Part shown: piece after piece, positions 1 to 8,057 of the stretch
Position numbering within the stretch: the first letter of the stretch is position 1
Layout of the letters: each line of letters opens with the position of its first letter
Assembly: GCA_022614705.1 (NCBI GenBank)
Contig: JAKEIB010000241.1
Coordinates: 1-32,159 of the forward strand
DNA: 32,159 nt
Reading direction: 5' to 3'
Origin: Planctomycetota bacterium
Lineage (GTDB): Bacteria > Planctomycetota > Planctomycetia > Pirellulales > Lacipirellulaceae
Notes under the pieces: model-generated
Told to the model about the DNA's origin: nothing
What the model saw: only the letters and a program-made list of their open reading frames with translations
Database searches by the model: none
Made by a program: the position numbers and the translations under genes

Positions 1-78
1 ATGGTGCGTTCCTCCTTTCAAAGGAAATTGGTGTTCCCCAGACTGTAACGTCCGGGGGGAGGAACCACCATCTTTTTC
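1..78 (+). repeat. Inverted repeat followed by a T run at the left edge
   Basis: Bases 1-15 and 58-71 are near-perfect reverse complements, with a smaller palindrome (CCTTTCAAAGG) in the loop and a run of five T at 73-77. On the plus strand this could be a terminator of a gene lying left of the window, or another dispersed palindrome. The left end is cut by the window. Confidence 0.4.
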
Positions 79-141
79 AACTAACCGCGGGACAAGCTCC
101 ATGCAGGTCTAGACACAGGTTATTCATCGTGGTTCGCTCAC

Positions 142-1617
142 TTATTTGATCCTGTGAAATGTGTCCGTTGTGCTGTCGTATAGGTACTGCTTTTGGTGAC
201 CGGAAATGTCCATGAAACCGATTCGCAGCAATGCAATCTTTACCAAGCCATTCTCCGTAACGTAGGTCCTCTGACTATCGACTAAACCCACCAGGAAACC
301 GACCTTGAAATCACCCGTTGGAATCGGTTTTTGTGTCTGCTCACTGATGCGTTTCAAGTCAGCAACTTGTACTTCATCGTCGCGCTCGGTGAAATATGCG
401 TCAGTTGATGCAGGTTCGCTCACAACTAACCACTCGTTACCTGCCATAACTTCAAGTTGCCAGTTCGATACCGCGCTGTCAGGACCAGTGTTTGTAGCAA
501 CTAGATCGATTGCCACAATTGATTTCCCCTTTTCACTTCGGTCGCCAACAACGCGGCCAACTTCAATGCTTTTAATCTTGAGTCCGATTCCTGGCGGTTC
601 TTTCGTGGTCTCGACCATTTCCCTGGCCTGCGTTAGCTGCTTAATCAAGTGCGCTACCCAGTTAAGCTGCTTTTCATGTAATGCGTTAAACGCGTTCTTG
701 ACTTCCCGACGCTCGCTTGTGGGGACATCGTTTTCACTCAACACAAGCTTGCTGAACTGTTTGGAATTGGCAGATACGAGACCATATACCCGCCCAATGA
801 CTTCTCGCTCGCAATCGAAACCAATCATCCAGTCATCTAAACCTGTTCGATCTTTTACCGGCTCGTGGATGCGATCATTAAGAAGTTGGATGCTTGCGAT
901 GAGAAGGGCAACCTTGTCATTGGAAGTTTCTTGCTTTGCTTGGGTTAGTGCCTCTTCGTAGGAGTATTCCGCACTTCCCTTACTCATTTCGCGATTGGCA
1001 TGGAGTCGGACGCGGTATGCATTCGATGCATATTCCTCCATTTCCTGAAGTTGATTCTCCAATCGCTTAACGTAATCCTGGGCGCTGCCTTCATGAATTG
1101 AGTCAGTCGCACTGTCTGGCAATGCCGCTTGCTGATTGGCCTTAGCAGTCGTGGTGGATGCGCCGCCGCTCGTGTAGCCTAGCCACAGAAATACGCCGGT
1201 ACAGATGGCCGATACAAATGCGAGAACGTAATACGCTGTTCGCGTGGGAGTGAACGCGAGGTTGACCATGTTCTTAATTTCCCACGGGTAGTTCAGCCAC
1301 AGCATCGGAAACGCAACGAGTGACGCGCAGCCGATAGCGAATTGAATAGGGTCCGGTGTATAGCGAGACTGATTACCGCGATACGTCTGCAACCATGCTA
1401 GCGCCGTAGGTGTAATCAGCGAAAGGGTAGCCAATAGCCAAATACAGACAGCAATTGTTTCAGGCCAAGTAGCCTGCTTCCAATAGCCCCATGCAGAGCC
1501 AAAGACGGAGGATGTTAGCGCCTGACCTATTAAGATATCCGTCACCGACAGCCTCCTCTCAAACAGGCGGTCGATGAGCGATTTGGTTGGTCGCGGTTCG
1601 TCTGACATGGCAACCAT
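142..1617 (-). CDS. Hypothetical membrane protein with coiled coil and soluble C-terminal domain
   Basis: I do not recognise this 491-residue protein. The N-terminal third has three clear hydrophobic segments at about residues 53-77, 91-110 and 127-147, plus a weaker one at 25-45. A charged helical stretch with coiled-coil character follows at about 180-210. The rest is soluble, and the last 150 residues look beta-rich (residues near 345-400 include VAIDLVATNTGPDSAVSNWQ), like an immunoglobulin-type or other beta-sandwich fold; that is only an impression. The start at 1617 has AGGTGA nine bases upstream; a second Met at codon 4 is possible. Its base composition (about half GC) is lower than that of the following genes, which suggests recent acquisition. 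It is alone on this strand and is divergent from the DUF1549 gene. Confidence 0.75.
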   Translation of the reverse strand: MVAMSDEPRPTKSLIDRLFERRLSVTDILIGQALTSSVFGSAWGYWKQATWPETIAVCIWLLATLSLITPTALAWLQTYRGNQSRYTPDPIQFAIGCASLVAFPMLWLNYPWEIKNMVNLAFTPTRTAYYVLAFVSAICTGVFLWLGYTSGGASTTTAKANQQAALPDSATDSIHEGSAQDYVKRLENQLQEMEEYASNAYRVRLHANREMSKGSAEYSYEEALTQAKQETSNDKVALLIASIQLLNDRIHEPVKDRTGLDDWMIGFDCEREVIGRVYGLVSANSKQFSKLVLSENDVPTSERREVKNAFNALHEKQLNWVAHLIKQLTQAREMVETTKEPPGIGLKIKSIEVGRVVGDRSEKGKSIVAIDLVATNTGPDSAVSNWQLEVMAGNEWLVVSEPASTDAYFTERDDEVQVADLKRISEQTQKPIPTGDFKVGFLVGLVDSQRTYVTENGLVKIALLRIGFMDISGHQKQYLYDSTTDTFHRIK

Positions 1618-1976
1618 GATACTGATTCACCTTTCGGGTGGGGCCAGTAAGGTTGCGAGAGGGGATGTGTGACCATCGAAAAGTTAGTCACGGCGCACCT
1701 CCGATCCCGTTCGGAGGGCCGGACACACTTCTCCGAGCACCACCTTAATGACCCACCGCCTCTCTTTGGCACGCCCGTTGCTTGTATGGAGGCGTCGCTT
1801 GAACGGAACTTTTGGGCATAACGAGCGGAAGCGCTCGGGGCCGGAACAGACAAGAGGGCCGCTACAGGCGATGAGGCACAACAGCACGTGAACGAAAGCG
1901 CCTTACAGAACAGAAGTTAGCGAGATCTGCCCACCTCCCACAGAAGCTCGCAAACTCGGCGATTTTCGCACGTCTA

Positions 1977-2033
1977 GGGCGAACTCGGGTACCCCCCTTC
2001 AGGGATGGAACCCGGGTTCGCCCATCTTTTTTT
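1977..2033 (+). terminator. Terminator-like hairpin with seven T
   Basis: Arms 1977-1993 and 2007-2023 pair at 15 of 17 positions and are followed by seven T at 2027-2033, the form of a rho-independent terminator on the plus strand. No plus-strand gene is seen upstream, so it would end either a small RNA or antisense transcription, or it is a mobile palindrome that happens to precede T residues. Confidence 0.45.
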
Positions 2034-2053
2034 GATGTAGCAAAATTGAACAT

Positions 2054-2072
2054 GTGTACTGAAACAGTACAC
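2054..2072. promoter_or_regulatory. Perfect dyad GTGTACTG-AAA-CAGTACAC
   Basis: Eight-base arms with a three-base spacer form a perfect inverted repeat in a locally AT-rich patch between two divergent genes, followed by TTTT. TTGATG lies 17 bases before TGTACT, which would put the dyad over a weak -10 box. It could be an operator or a short terminator stem. The assignment is inference. Confidence 0.3.
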
Positions 2073-2164
2073 TTTTCGTTGCGGCGGCGGGTCGTCTTGG
2101 CGGGCTGAAATTCGTCGGCGGAAGAATTTTTTGAGGGGCGGCATTGGTGCAGTTGGAGGGCGGT

Positions 2165-2218
2165 GACTCGGGGCGGGGCGTTCGGAGGGCTCAGCCGAGC
2201 GGACGCCCCGGCTCGCCT
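2165..2218. repeat. Family A palindrome, decayed copy
   Basis: The right half ends GGACGCCCCGGCTCGC, the signature shared with copies near 6040, 10565, 12775 and 16745. The left half is a degenerate complement. It lies upstream of the DUF1549 gene. Confidence 0.55.
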
Positions 2219-2302
2219 AAGATGCACTCGAGAGAAGGTTGATCGCGAATTGCAACGCTGCTCAATCTCTTCGGCGCGGGTCGGGGTTAGAATCAAAAGC
2301 GG

Positions 2303-2328
2303 GCCGGCCTCATAGAGGCCAGCTACAG
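2303..2328. repeat. Family B palindrome (copy 1)
   Basis: This 26-base element contains GGCCTCATAGAGGCC followed by AGCTACAG. It is identical to the copy at 12859-12884 and close to one at 24191-24216. A second GAGGCCAGCT follows directly at 2331-2340. Confidence 0.8.
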
Positions 2329-2363
2329 CCGAGGCCAGCTCTAGGATTCTTGCGGAGACGGCG

Positions 2364-4169
2364 ATGCTTGTTCGGCGCGGCAAGTTGCCAAATTCTCTTC
2401 GCGCTCTCGCGTGGCCATGCGTTGTCGCACTTGGATTTGCCATTCTGTTGATTGATGCGGCGACCGAGCTCTGGGCCGCCGATGTGGGCGACCGGTCGCG
2501 GCAAGCGGCCGACAGGCAAACAACGGCGAAGAAGTCGCCTTCTACCAACCAGGCGAACGACTTTGGCTATGCCGAGGTCGCGTTGATCAACGACGCTATT
2601 CGCAAGGGTTGGGCGGATCATGAGCTCGTGCCGTCAAAAGCGGCGACGGATGGCGAGTGGTGCCGGCGCGTGTATCTCGACATCATCGGCCGCGTGCCGA
2701 CGGTCGAAGAGCTGAAGGCCTATCTCACCGACCGCTCGCGGGACAAGCGATTGCAGCTCGTCGATCGGCTGCTCGGCGATGAGTACAACGAGCAGTACAC
2801 CGCCAATTGGACGACGATCTGGACCAACCTGCTGATTGGCCGCACGGGCGGCATGGAGCGCCGCTCGCTGGTGGAACGCGACGGCATGCGGGAGTATCTC
2901 AACGACGTTTTTCGGTACAACAAGCCGTATGATGAACTAGTGAAGGAGCTCATCACGGCCACCGGCAGTTGCAAGCCGGGCGACGAGGATTTCAATGGCG
3001 CGGCCAATTTCCTGGCCGACAAGATGGAAGAAGGCGGCGTGCAGGCGACCGCGAAGACGGCTCAAATATTCCTCGGCGTGGCCGTGCAGTGCACGCAGTG
3101 CCACAACCATCCGTTCAATGAACATAAGCAGAATCAGTTCTGGGAGCTCAACGCGTTCTTTCGGCAGACGCAAGTGGAGCGCGTGCGGGGAGGCGACGGT
3201 CGGCGATACGACTACGGCCGGGTGGTGGATCGCGACTTCCGCGGCGAGGGCGGCGACGCCGAGAAAGCGGAGGTTTACTACGAACTTCGCAACGGCAAGA
3301 TGAAAGTTGCCTACCCGGTGTTTATCGACGGCACAGCGTTGGCTGCGATTTATGCCGACCGGGGCGAGGATTTTGGCGACCGCGGGTATTTGGAGGACAT
3401 CAATCGCCGCGCGGAGCTCGTGAAGCTCGTGCTGGAGTCGCGGGAGTTCGACCGGGCGATTGCGAACCGCATGTGGGCCCATTTCCTGGGCTACGGATTC
3501 ACGAAGCCGATCGACGACATCGGGCCGCACAACGTGCCGTCGCACCCGGAGCTGCTTGAGGGGCTCGGCTCGGCGTTCCGCAGCTCGGGCTTCGACCTCA
3601 AAAAGCTCATGCGCTGGATCGTGCTTTCGGAGCCGTACAGCCTGAGCAGCCAGATCACGAGCCGCAACGAGGATGATGACCCTGCGCTCGGGGCACGGCC
3701 GATGTTCAGCCGGTTCTACTTGCGGCAAATGCAGGCCGAGGAGTTGTATGAATCGCTGCTGGTGGCGACGGCGGCGGATAGTACGCTGAGCCGCGAGCGA
3801 CGGGATGAGATGAAGGATCGTTGGCTGCGGCAATTCAGCACGGCCTTCGGCACCGATGAGAACGACGAGGCCACGACGTTCAACGGCTCGATTCCGCAGG
3901 CGCTCACGCTGATGAATGGCGACCTGGTGCGCCGGGCGACCGGCAACCAAAAGGGCAGCATGCTGTATCGCGTGGCCACCGATCCACAGCTTGATAACGC
4001 CGAGAAGATCCGCTACTTGTACCAGGCCGCGCTGTCGCGCCTGCCGACGCGGCAGGAGCTCGCGATCAGCAACGAATTGCTGGTCGCCCGCAACGGCGAC
4101 GTCGGCGCGGCGCTGCAGGATATTTGGTGGGCGCTGCTTAACACCAATGAGTTCATACTTAACCATTGA
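2364..4169 (+). CDS. DUF1549 and DUF1553 domain exported protein
   Basis: This 601-residue protein has a signal peptide or anchor at about residues 16-37 (hydrophobic core, then LWAAD), a DUF1549 domain from about 65 to 290 and a DUF1553 domain from about 340 to 595. Inside DUF1549 is CTQCHNHP at residues 243-250, a CxxCH motif like the haem-binding motif of c-type cytochromes. Planctomycetes have many such proteins, usually beside a DUF1501 gene, as here. They are thought to act outside the cytoplasm in degrading sulfated or complex polysaccharides, but the reaction is not established. Many relatives also have an N-terminal cytochrome or lectin domain; this one is the short form without them. 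GGAG lies six bases before the chosen ATG. The next gene follows after a palindromic spacer and is probably cotranscribed. Confidence 0.9.
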   Translation: MLVRRGKLPNSLRALAWPCVVALGFAILLIDAATELWAADVGDRSRQAADRQTTAKKSPSTNQANDFGYAEVALINDAIRKGWADHELVPSKAATDGEWCRRVYLDIIGRVPTVEELKAYLTDRSRDKRLQLVDRLLGDEYNEQYTANWTTIWTNLLIGRTGGMERRSLVERDGMREYLNDVFRYNKPYDELVKELITATGSCKPGDEDFNGAANFLADKMEEGGVQATAKTAQIFLGVAVQCTQCHNHPFNEHKQNQFWELNAFFRQTQVERVRGGDGRRYDYGRVVDRDFRGEGGDAEKAEVYYELRNGKMKVAYPVFIDGTALAAIYADRGEDFGDRGYLEDINRRAELVKLVLESREFDRAIANRMWAHFLGYGFTKPIDDIGPHNVPSHPELLEGLGSAFRSSGFDLKKLMRWIVLSEPYSLSSQITSRNEDDDPALGARPMFSRFYLRQMQAEELYESLLVATAADSTLSRERRDEMKDRWLRQFSTAFGTDENDEATTFNGSIPQALTLMNGDLVRRATGNQKGSMLYRVATDPQLDNAEKIRYLYQAALSRLPTRQELAISNELLVARNGDVGAALQDIWWALLNTNEFILNH

Positions 4170-4188
4170 GGAGCGGTTAGATATTGCT

Positions 4189-4254
4189 AATTGCGGATTT
4201 CGGATTGCGGATTGAGTCAGGTAATCCGCAATCCGAAATCCGCAATCCGAAATT
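4189..4254. repeat. Palindrome built of ATCCGCA/ATCCGAA units
   Basis: Arms 4189-4213 and 4223-4254 are reverse complements made of alternating near-identical 7-base units. It lies between the DUF1549/1553 and DUF1501 genes, so it could form a strong hairpin in a shared transcript. The DUF1501 frame is open through it, but that coding is probably not used. Confidence 0.75.
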
Positions 4255-4288
4255 GAATCGACGGAACAACTTTCCATTGGAGCTGGCC

Positions 4289-5557
4289 ATGAGCTGTTGC
4301 ACGGTTCCTCACGGCATGTCGCGTCGTCATTTCATGCGTCACTTGGCTGGGGCGTCGGCGTTTGCGCTTCCCGCGTTTGCGCTAACGCGGACGCTGCGTG
4401 CGAATGCAGAGTCGTTGAGCCGCAGCCATAAGTCGGCGATTCTGCTGTGGTTGGGCGGCGGGCCGCCGTCGATCGATATGTGGGACATGAAGCCGGGCGC
4501 GCCCACTGCCGGCGAGTTCAAACCGATTGCCACGACTGGCGACGTGCAGATCTGCGAACTCATGCCGCAGATGGCCCAGCAGATGAAGCACCTTTCCGTG
4601 GTGCGGTCGATGAGCACGCGCGAGGCCGATCACGACCGCGGCCGCTACTATATGCACACCGGCTTCGTGCCGAATCCGAGCGTCGAGCACCCGGGCTACG
4701 GCTCGGTGATCGCCCGCGAAATGGAGAGCAAGGTGCCCGAGCTGGAAATCCCGCCGTTCGTCTCAATCGGCGGGGCGAGCGAAGGGCCCGGTTTTTTGGG
4801 CATGGCGTACGCGCCATTCCAGGTCAACGCCAACGGCCAAATTCGCGACGTCGAGATGAACGTCGCTTGGCAGCGGATGTACGACCGCATGAAGCTGCTG
4901 GCGGCGCTCGAGACGCGGTTCATCGACGAACGCCGCGGGCTGGCCGCCGAAGAGCACGCCAAGGTGCTCGGCAAAACGCAGGACCTGCTGACGAGCGAGC
5001 AGATGACGGCGTTCAAAGTGCGCAGCGAGCCGCAGGAAATGATTGAGAAGTACGGAGATAACAACTTCGGCCGCGGCTGCCTGATGGCCCGGCGGCTCGT
5101 GGAAGTGGGCGTGCCGTTCGTGGAAGTCAACTCGGGAGGCTGGGATTTGCACCAGGGCTGCTTCACGTCGCTGCAAACGAAGTTGCCGGAGCTGGATAAG
5201 GCGTTCAGCGCGCTGGTGGAAGACCTCGCGCTTCGCGGGCTCTTGGAAAGCACGGTCGTGCTTTGCATGGGCGAGTTCGGCCGCACGCCGCGGATCAACG
5301 GGAACGCCGGCCGCGACCACTTCGCCCGCGCGTGGAGCGTCGTGCTGGGCGGCGCGGCGATTCAGGGCGGCCGGGCCATCGGCACGACGAATTCCGACGG
5401 CACGAGCGTCGAGACCGATCCGTACTCTTCGGAAGACCTCATGGCCACGGTTTGCCACGCGCTCGGCATCTCGCTGCAAACTACTTACCAGACGAAAAGC
5501 GGCCGGCCAATGAAGATCGCGGGCGGCGGGCGGGTGATTCAGGAGTTGTTCGCGTAA
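4289..5557 (+). CDS. DUF1501 family protein with Tat signal
   Basis: This 422-residue DUF1501 protein (alkaline-phosphatase-like superfamily, related to sulfatases) starts at the ATG preceded by GGAG seven bases upstream. The frame is open back to 4184, but that part is palindromic repeat. The N-terminus has a twin-arginine signal, SRRHFMR at residues 11-17, followed by an alanine-rich hydrophobic stretch ending near LRANA, so it is probably exported folded by Tat. Family features seen are LWLGGGPPSIDMWDMKP near the start, LMPQMAQQM with VRSM(S)TREADHD, NSGGWDLH in the middle and GEFGRTPRINGNAGRDHFA in the C-terminal third. Its partner is the upstream DUF1549/1553 gene; the two occur together very widely in planctomycetes. 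The substrate is unknown. Confidence 0.92.
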   Translation: MSCCTVPHGMSRRHFMRHLAGASAFALPAFALTRTLRANAESLSRSHKSAILLWLGGGPPSIDMWDMKPGAPTAGEFKPIATTGDVQICELMPQMAQQMKHLSVVRSMSTREADHDRGRYYMHTGFVPNPSVEHPGYGSVIAREMESKVPELEIPPFVSIGGASEGPGFLGMAYAPFQVNANGQIRDVEMNVAWQRMYDRMKLLAALETRFIDERRGLAAEEHAKVLGKTQDLLTSEQMTAFKVRSEPQEMIEKYGDNNFGRGCLMARRLVEVGVPFVEVNSGGWDLHQGCFTSLQTKLPELDKAFSALVEDLALRGLLESTVVLCMGEFGRTPRINGNAGRDHFARAWSVVLGGAAIQGGRAIGTTNSDGTSVETDPYSSEDLMATVCHALGISLQTTYQTKSGRPMKIAGGGRVIQELFA

Positions 5558-5681
5558 TGTAGTAGGCACACTCCGTGTGCCGTAACAGACGCCGGAGGGG
5601 CACCTCCCACCCTTTCGACCCCGAATCAATTAGCAACTTTTCCCCCCTTCCCGCTACGGCACACGGAGTGTGCCTGCTACA
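5558..5681. repeat. Nested palindrome pair (TGTAGTAGGCACACTCC family)
   Basis: Arms 5558-5584 and 5655-5681 are reverse complements, and each arm is itself a hairpin (GGCACAC-TCC-GTGTGCC). It starts directly after the TAA stop of the DUF1501 gene and ends eight bases before the ATG of the next gene. The ends read TGTAG and CTACA, as in repeat families B and D. Confidence 0.8.
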
Positions 5682-5689
5682 ATGTGGCG

Positions 5690-5965
5690 ATGACCGAACA
5701 TCCGGAACACGTTGCGCTGTTGACTTCTACGCCCAATGAGATGGAAGCCGGGATCATCGTGGGCGCTCTCGAAGAGCGCGGCATCAAGTCCACGATGACC
5801 GGTGTCTACACGGCCGGCTTCCGCGCCGAGGCGCCGGGCTGGGTGCAGGTACTTGTTTCCGAAGATGATCTGCCCGCCGCGCAGGAAGTGCTCGATGAAG
5901 TTCGCCGCGGCGACGATGACGTCGATTGGTCGCAGGTCGATGTCGGCACGCCGGAAGATGAGTGA
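5690..5965 (+). CDS. DUF2007-like small protein
   Basis: This 91-residue cytoplasmic protein matches the pattern of DUF2007 (putative signal-transducing protein): a short ferredoxin-like fold with EMEAGIIVGALEERGIKS near the N-terminus, then QVLVSEDDLPAAQEVLDEV and an acidic tail. The function of the family is not known. I chose ATG 5690; a GTG two codons earlier is also in frame. No clear Shine-Dalgarno site is visible, because the upstream sequence is the arm of a palindrome. It converges on the next gene, with a family A hairpin between them. Confidence 0.75.
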   Translation: MTEHPEHVALLTSTPNEMEAGIIVGALEERGIKSTMTGVYTAGFRAEAPGWVQVLVSEDDLPAAQEVLDEVRRGDDDVDWSQVDVGTPEDE

Positions 5966-6007
5966 GGCGTAATCGTGCGCTGCGGCGGCGACATACGAAA
6001 TCGATAT

Positions 6008-6068
6008 AGCGAGCTGGGCGGTCCTCCGCCCCGTCGGGGGCGAGGACGCCCCGGCTCGCTCGTTTTTT
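6008..6068 (+). terminator. Family A palindrome with T run between convergent genes
   Basis: AGCGAGC (6008-6014) and GCTCGCT (6054-6060) close a GC-rich hairpin with GGGGGCGAGGACGCCCC in the right half, followed by six T at 6063-6068. It is the best-formed intergenic copy of family A, and its position and T run fit a terminator for the DUF2007 gene. Confidence 0.65.
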
Positions 6069-6083
6069 GGCGCATGTCTCGAG

Positions 6084-6812
6084 TTATTTCGCGTCGCGCT
6101 CGCGGCAGTACGCGACTATTTCGTCGATCGACATCTTTGATTTATCGACGCGTTGAACCTCTTTCGCCGCTGCAGGAGATGCAGGTGCCGCCTTTGCAGC
6201 AGGCGCCTCCTCAACCGCTTCTTCCTTAGCCGGTGCTTCCTCAACGTGTGGCTTCGTGGGCGGCGCTTTTGCCGGAGCGGCCCCTGCCCCACCGCGCGCC
6301 GCGGCCAGCATTTCGGCAACACTCATCTTCGAGCGATCCAACTTTCCAGCCGCTGGTGCCGCTGGCTTTGCGGCCACACTCTCGGCTTTTGCCGGTGTCT
6401 TTTCCGCTTCGCCGGCGGGCGTCGCCGGTGCCTTGCCGGCCCGTGCCGCCGCTAAGACATCAGCGACCGATCCCTTTCCCGCGGCCTTCGCACCTGCGGC
6501 CGGCGCCGCTTTGGCCGGCGCCTTCGCGGCCGCCGGCTTAGCTTCAGCCTTGGCGGCCGGTTTTTTCGCCTCCACCTTCGGCGGCTTTGGCGGCGGCTTG
6601 TCGACGACCTTCAGGAAGTCCGGATCGATGTCGTACCAGCCGATGTTGAGGTGATAATCGTCGAACTCCACCAAGGCACGCCCGCTCATGTTCACCGTCT
6701 TTACGCGGCCCACCACGTCGCGAAACCGCGCAAGCTCCGGCCGCGTCGCGTCCACGACGACGTACTTGTCGGTGTACTGACGTTTCATCTTTTCAATCTG
6801 CTCGGTGAACAT
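6084..6812 (-). CDS. Beta-domain protein with Ala/Lys/Pro linkers and three helical repeat motifs
   Basis: I do not know a named family for this 242-residue protein. Residues 1-75 form a compact domain (KYVVVDATRPELARFRDVVG, then NMSGRALVEFDDYHLNIGWY), probably a small beta barrel. The remainder is low-complexity Ala/Lys/Pro linker carrying three related motifs: GSVADVLAAARAGK at about 114-127, SKMSVAEMLAAARGG at 161-175 and SKMSIDEIVAYCRERDAK at the C-terminus. This layout of a domain, flexible linkers and short repeated helices recalls swinging-arm linkers or partner-binding motifs, which is inference. I chose ATG 6812, where the conserved-looking part begins. The frame is open back to 6956 through a family C repeat, which contains another in-frame ATG at 6851 (peptide MAPNPKP). 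Confidence 0.75.
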   Translation of the reverse strand: MFTEQIEKMKRQYTDKYVVVDATRPELARFRDVVGRVKTVNMSGRALVEFDDYHLNIGWYDIDPDFLKVVDKPPPKPPKVEAKKPAAKAEAKPAAAKAPAKAAPAAGAKAAGKGSVADVLAAARAGKAPATPAGEAEKTPAKAESVAAKPAAPAAGKLDRSKMSVAEMLAAARGGAGAAPAKAPPTKPHVEEAPAKEEAVEEAPAAKAAPASPAAAKEVQRVDKSKMSIDEIVAYCRERDAK

Positions 6813-6842
6813 CGCGGGTTCACTTTCAATCGGCTTCGGGTT

Positions 6843-6920
6843 GGGTGCCATGCCCACGGCTCGGCGTGGGCATGGACATCTGGGTTCAGCATGGCCACTT
6901 CGAGCAGTGGCCTTGGCACC
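6843..6920. repeat. Family C palindrome (copy 1)
   Basis: The element begins GGGTGCCATGCCCACGG and ends CAGTGGCC..GGCACC, with two nested hairpins. The sister copy is 19508-19585. On the minus strand both copies lie just upstream of a gene start and read CPRRAVGMAP in the frame of that gene. Confidence 0.85.
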
Positions 6921-6994
6921 ACGGACGCGTCCGCAAGAACTGTCATGGCACGCCATTTTGGCCTAAATCGCGACCTCCGGCAAGGACATCGCCA

Positions 6995-7050
6995 GTGTAG
7001 TCGTCCCGCTCCGCGGGACGAATTCCTCTCGCGGAGCGAGAGGACTACAC
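6995..7050. repeat. Family D double hairpin (copy 1)
   Basis: GTGTAGTC at the left and GACTACAC at the right enclose two hairpins, GTCCCGC-TCC-GCGGGAC and CTCTCGC/GCGAGAG, followed by TTTT. The sister copy is 21075-21131. It lies between divergent genes, in the leader of the DUF1080 gene. Confidence 0.85.
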
Positions 7051-7185
7051 TTTTCCCAATGTCGCGACACCGCGCCGGCTAGTTGCTTGTGCGTCCGCGG
7101 CAATTCATAATCACGCAATCGCCGGCGCGCGTCGTTTCAAACTGTCCGGCGAACCATGGACAAGTTTTATTCGGGAAGTACAACG

Positions 7186-8007
7186 ATGATCCGAAACTTG
7201 ATGAATCGAAGCACGATTCTTCCAATCTTGGCTATCACAATCGTCGTCGCCGGTGTCGCTTCTTGCGGTGTCGGCCAGGAATACATGTCCGGCATTACGT
7301 GGCCGGAGCCGCCAAAGGTCAAGCCGGGCAAAACGGACGCCGATCCGCCGTCGGACGCGATCATCCTGTTCGACGGCAAAGACCTCTCGGCGTGGGAGGG
7401 CGGCGACAAGTGGAAGATCGAGGACGGCGTGGCGATCGTCCACGGCGGCGACATCACTAGCAAGCAAAGCTTCGGCGACTGCCAGCTTCACATCGAATGG
7501 TCGGCTCCCCTGCCGGCCACCGGTTCGGGCCAGGGCCGCGGCAATAGCGGCGTGTATCTCATGGACCGCTACGAGCTCCAGGTGCTCGATTCCTACGACA
7601 ACGAAACGTATTTCGACGGGCAGGCCAGCGCCATCTACAAGCAGACGCCGCCCATGGTCAACGCCATGCGCCCACCCGGGGAGTGGAACACGTACGACAT
7701 CGTCTTTACGGCGCCAAAGTTCAAGGACGATGGCTCGCTCGAGTCGCCCGCCTATGTCACGGTGCTGCACAACGGCGTGCTGACGCTCAATCACTTCGAG
7801 ATCGAGGGCATCACGCCGTTCAATGAAGTGCCCAAGTACACGAAACACGGCAAGGGGCCGATCTATTTGCAGGACCACGGCAATCCGGTTCGCTACCGCA
7901 ATATTTGGGTTCGTGAGATAAAGCCGCTGGAGGGCAAGAGGGAGCGCGAGCCGTACTTCCGCGACGACAACGGCAAAGAGTGGCCGGCGGAAAAGGCTGG
8001 TGGCTAA
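7186..8007 (+). CDS. DUF1080 (3-keto-disaccharide hydrolase family) exported protein
   Basis: This 273-residue protein has the DUF1080 concanavalin-like beta-sandwich fold, shown by ILFDGKDLSAWEGG, GNSGVYLMDRYELQVLDSY, EWNTYDIVFTAP and GPIYLQDHGNPVRYRNIWVR. Members act on glycans; some hydrolyse 3-keto-disaccharides. The N-terminus has a hydrophobic segment (about residues 11-25) ending VASC, a plausible lipobox, so it may be a lipoprotein; otherwise it is secreted. I chose ATG 7186, with GGGAAG eight bases upstream. An ATG at 7156 would put a longer polar stretch before the signal. It is monocistronic, with family D hairpins upstream and prfB converging from the right. Planctomycete genomes hold many paralogues, so the exact substrate cannot be told. 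Confidence 0.9.
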   Translation: MIRNLMNRSTILPILAITIVVAGVASCGVGQEYMSGITWPEPPKVKPGKTDADPPSDAIILFDGKDLSAWEGGDKWKIEDGVAIVHGGDITSKQSFGDCQLHIEWSAPLPATGSGQGRGNSGVYLMDRYELQVLDSYDNETYFDGQASAIYKQTPPMVNAMRPPGEWNTYDIVFTAPKFKDDGSLESPAYVTVLHNGVLTLNHFEIEGITPFNEVPKYTKHGKGPIYLQDHGNPVRYRNIWVREIKPLEGKREREPYFRDDNGKEWPAEKAGG

Positions 8008-8057
8008 TAACGGCGCTTGCGGATTAGCTTAGCTAAACCGCAAGCGTCGCGCCGCGC

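Larger units (their letters stand above)
1618..2363. other. Long intergenic region between divergent genes
   Basis: This 746-base stretch separates two divergent genes. Short frames exist on both strands, but none has recognisable content. It holds a terminator-like hairpin (1977-2033), a perfect 8-base dyad (2054-2072) and two dispersed repeats (2165-2218 and 2303-2328). A small hairpin CGAGCG-GAAG-CGCTCG lies near 1823-1838. No tRNA or known structured RNA was recognised. A small RNA ending at the 2033 T run is possible but unsupported. Confidence 0.6.

Noticed and set aside
305..961. 218-residue plus-strand frame inside the left membrane-protein gene
   Set aside because: It is Ser/Arg-rich shadow sequence; the opposite strand gives a sensible membrane protein with a ribosome site.
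1618..2363. A tRNA or known structured RNA gene in the long intergenic region
   Set aside because: No cloverleaf with a T-loop GTTCRA and matching acceptor stem was found, and no tmRNA, RNase P or SRP signature.
2937..4277. 446-residue minus-strand frame opposite the DUF1549/1553 gene
   Set aside because: It is rich in Arg, Val and His with no family pattern and lies antisense to a clearly recognised gene; such frames are expected in high-GC DNA.
4184..4288. Upstream extension of the DUF1501 protein
   Set aside because: The 35 extra codons are translated palindrome; the Tat signal begins after ATG 4289, which has its own GGAG.
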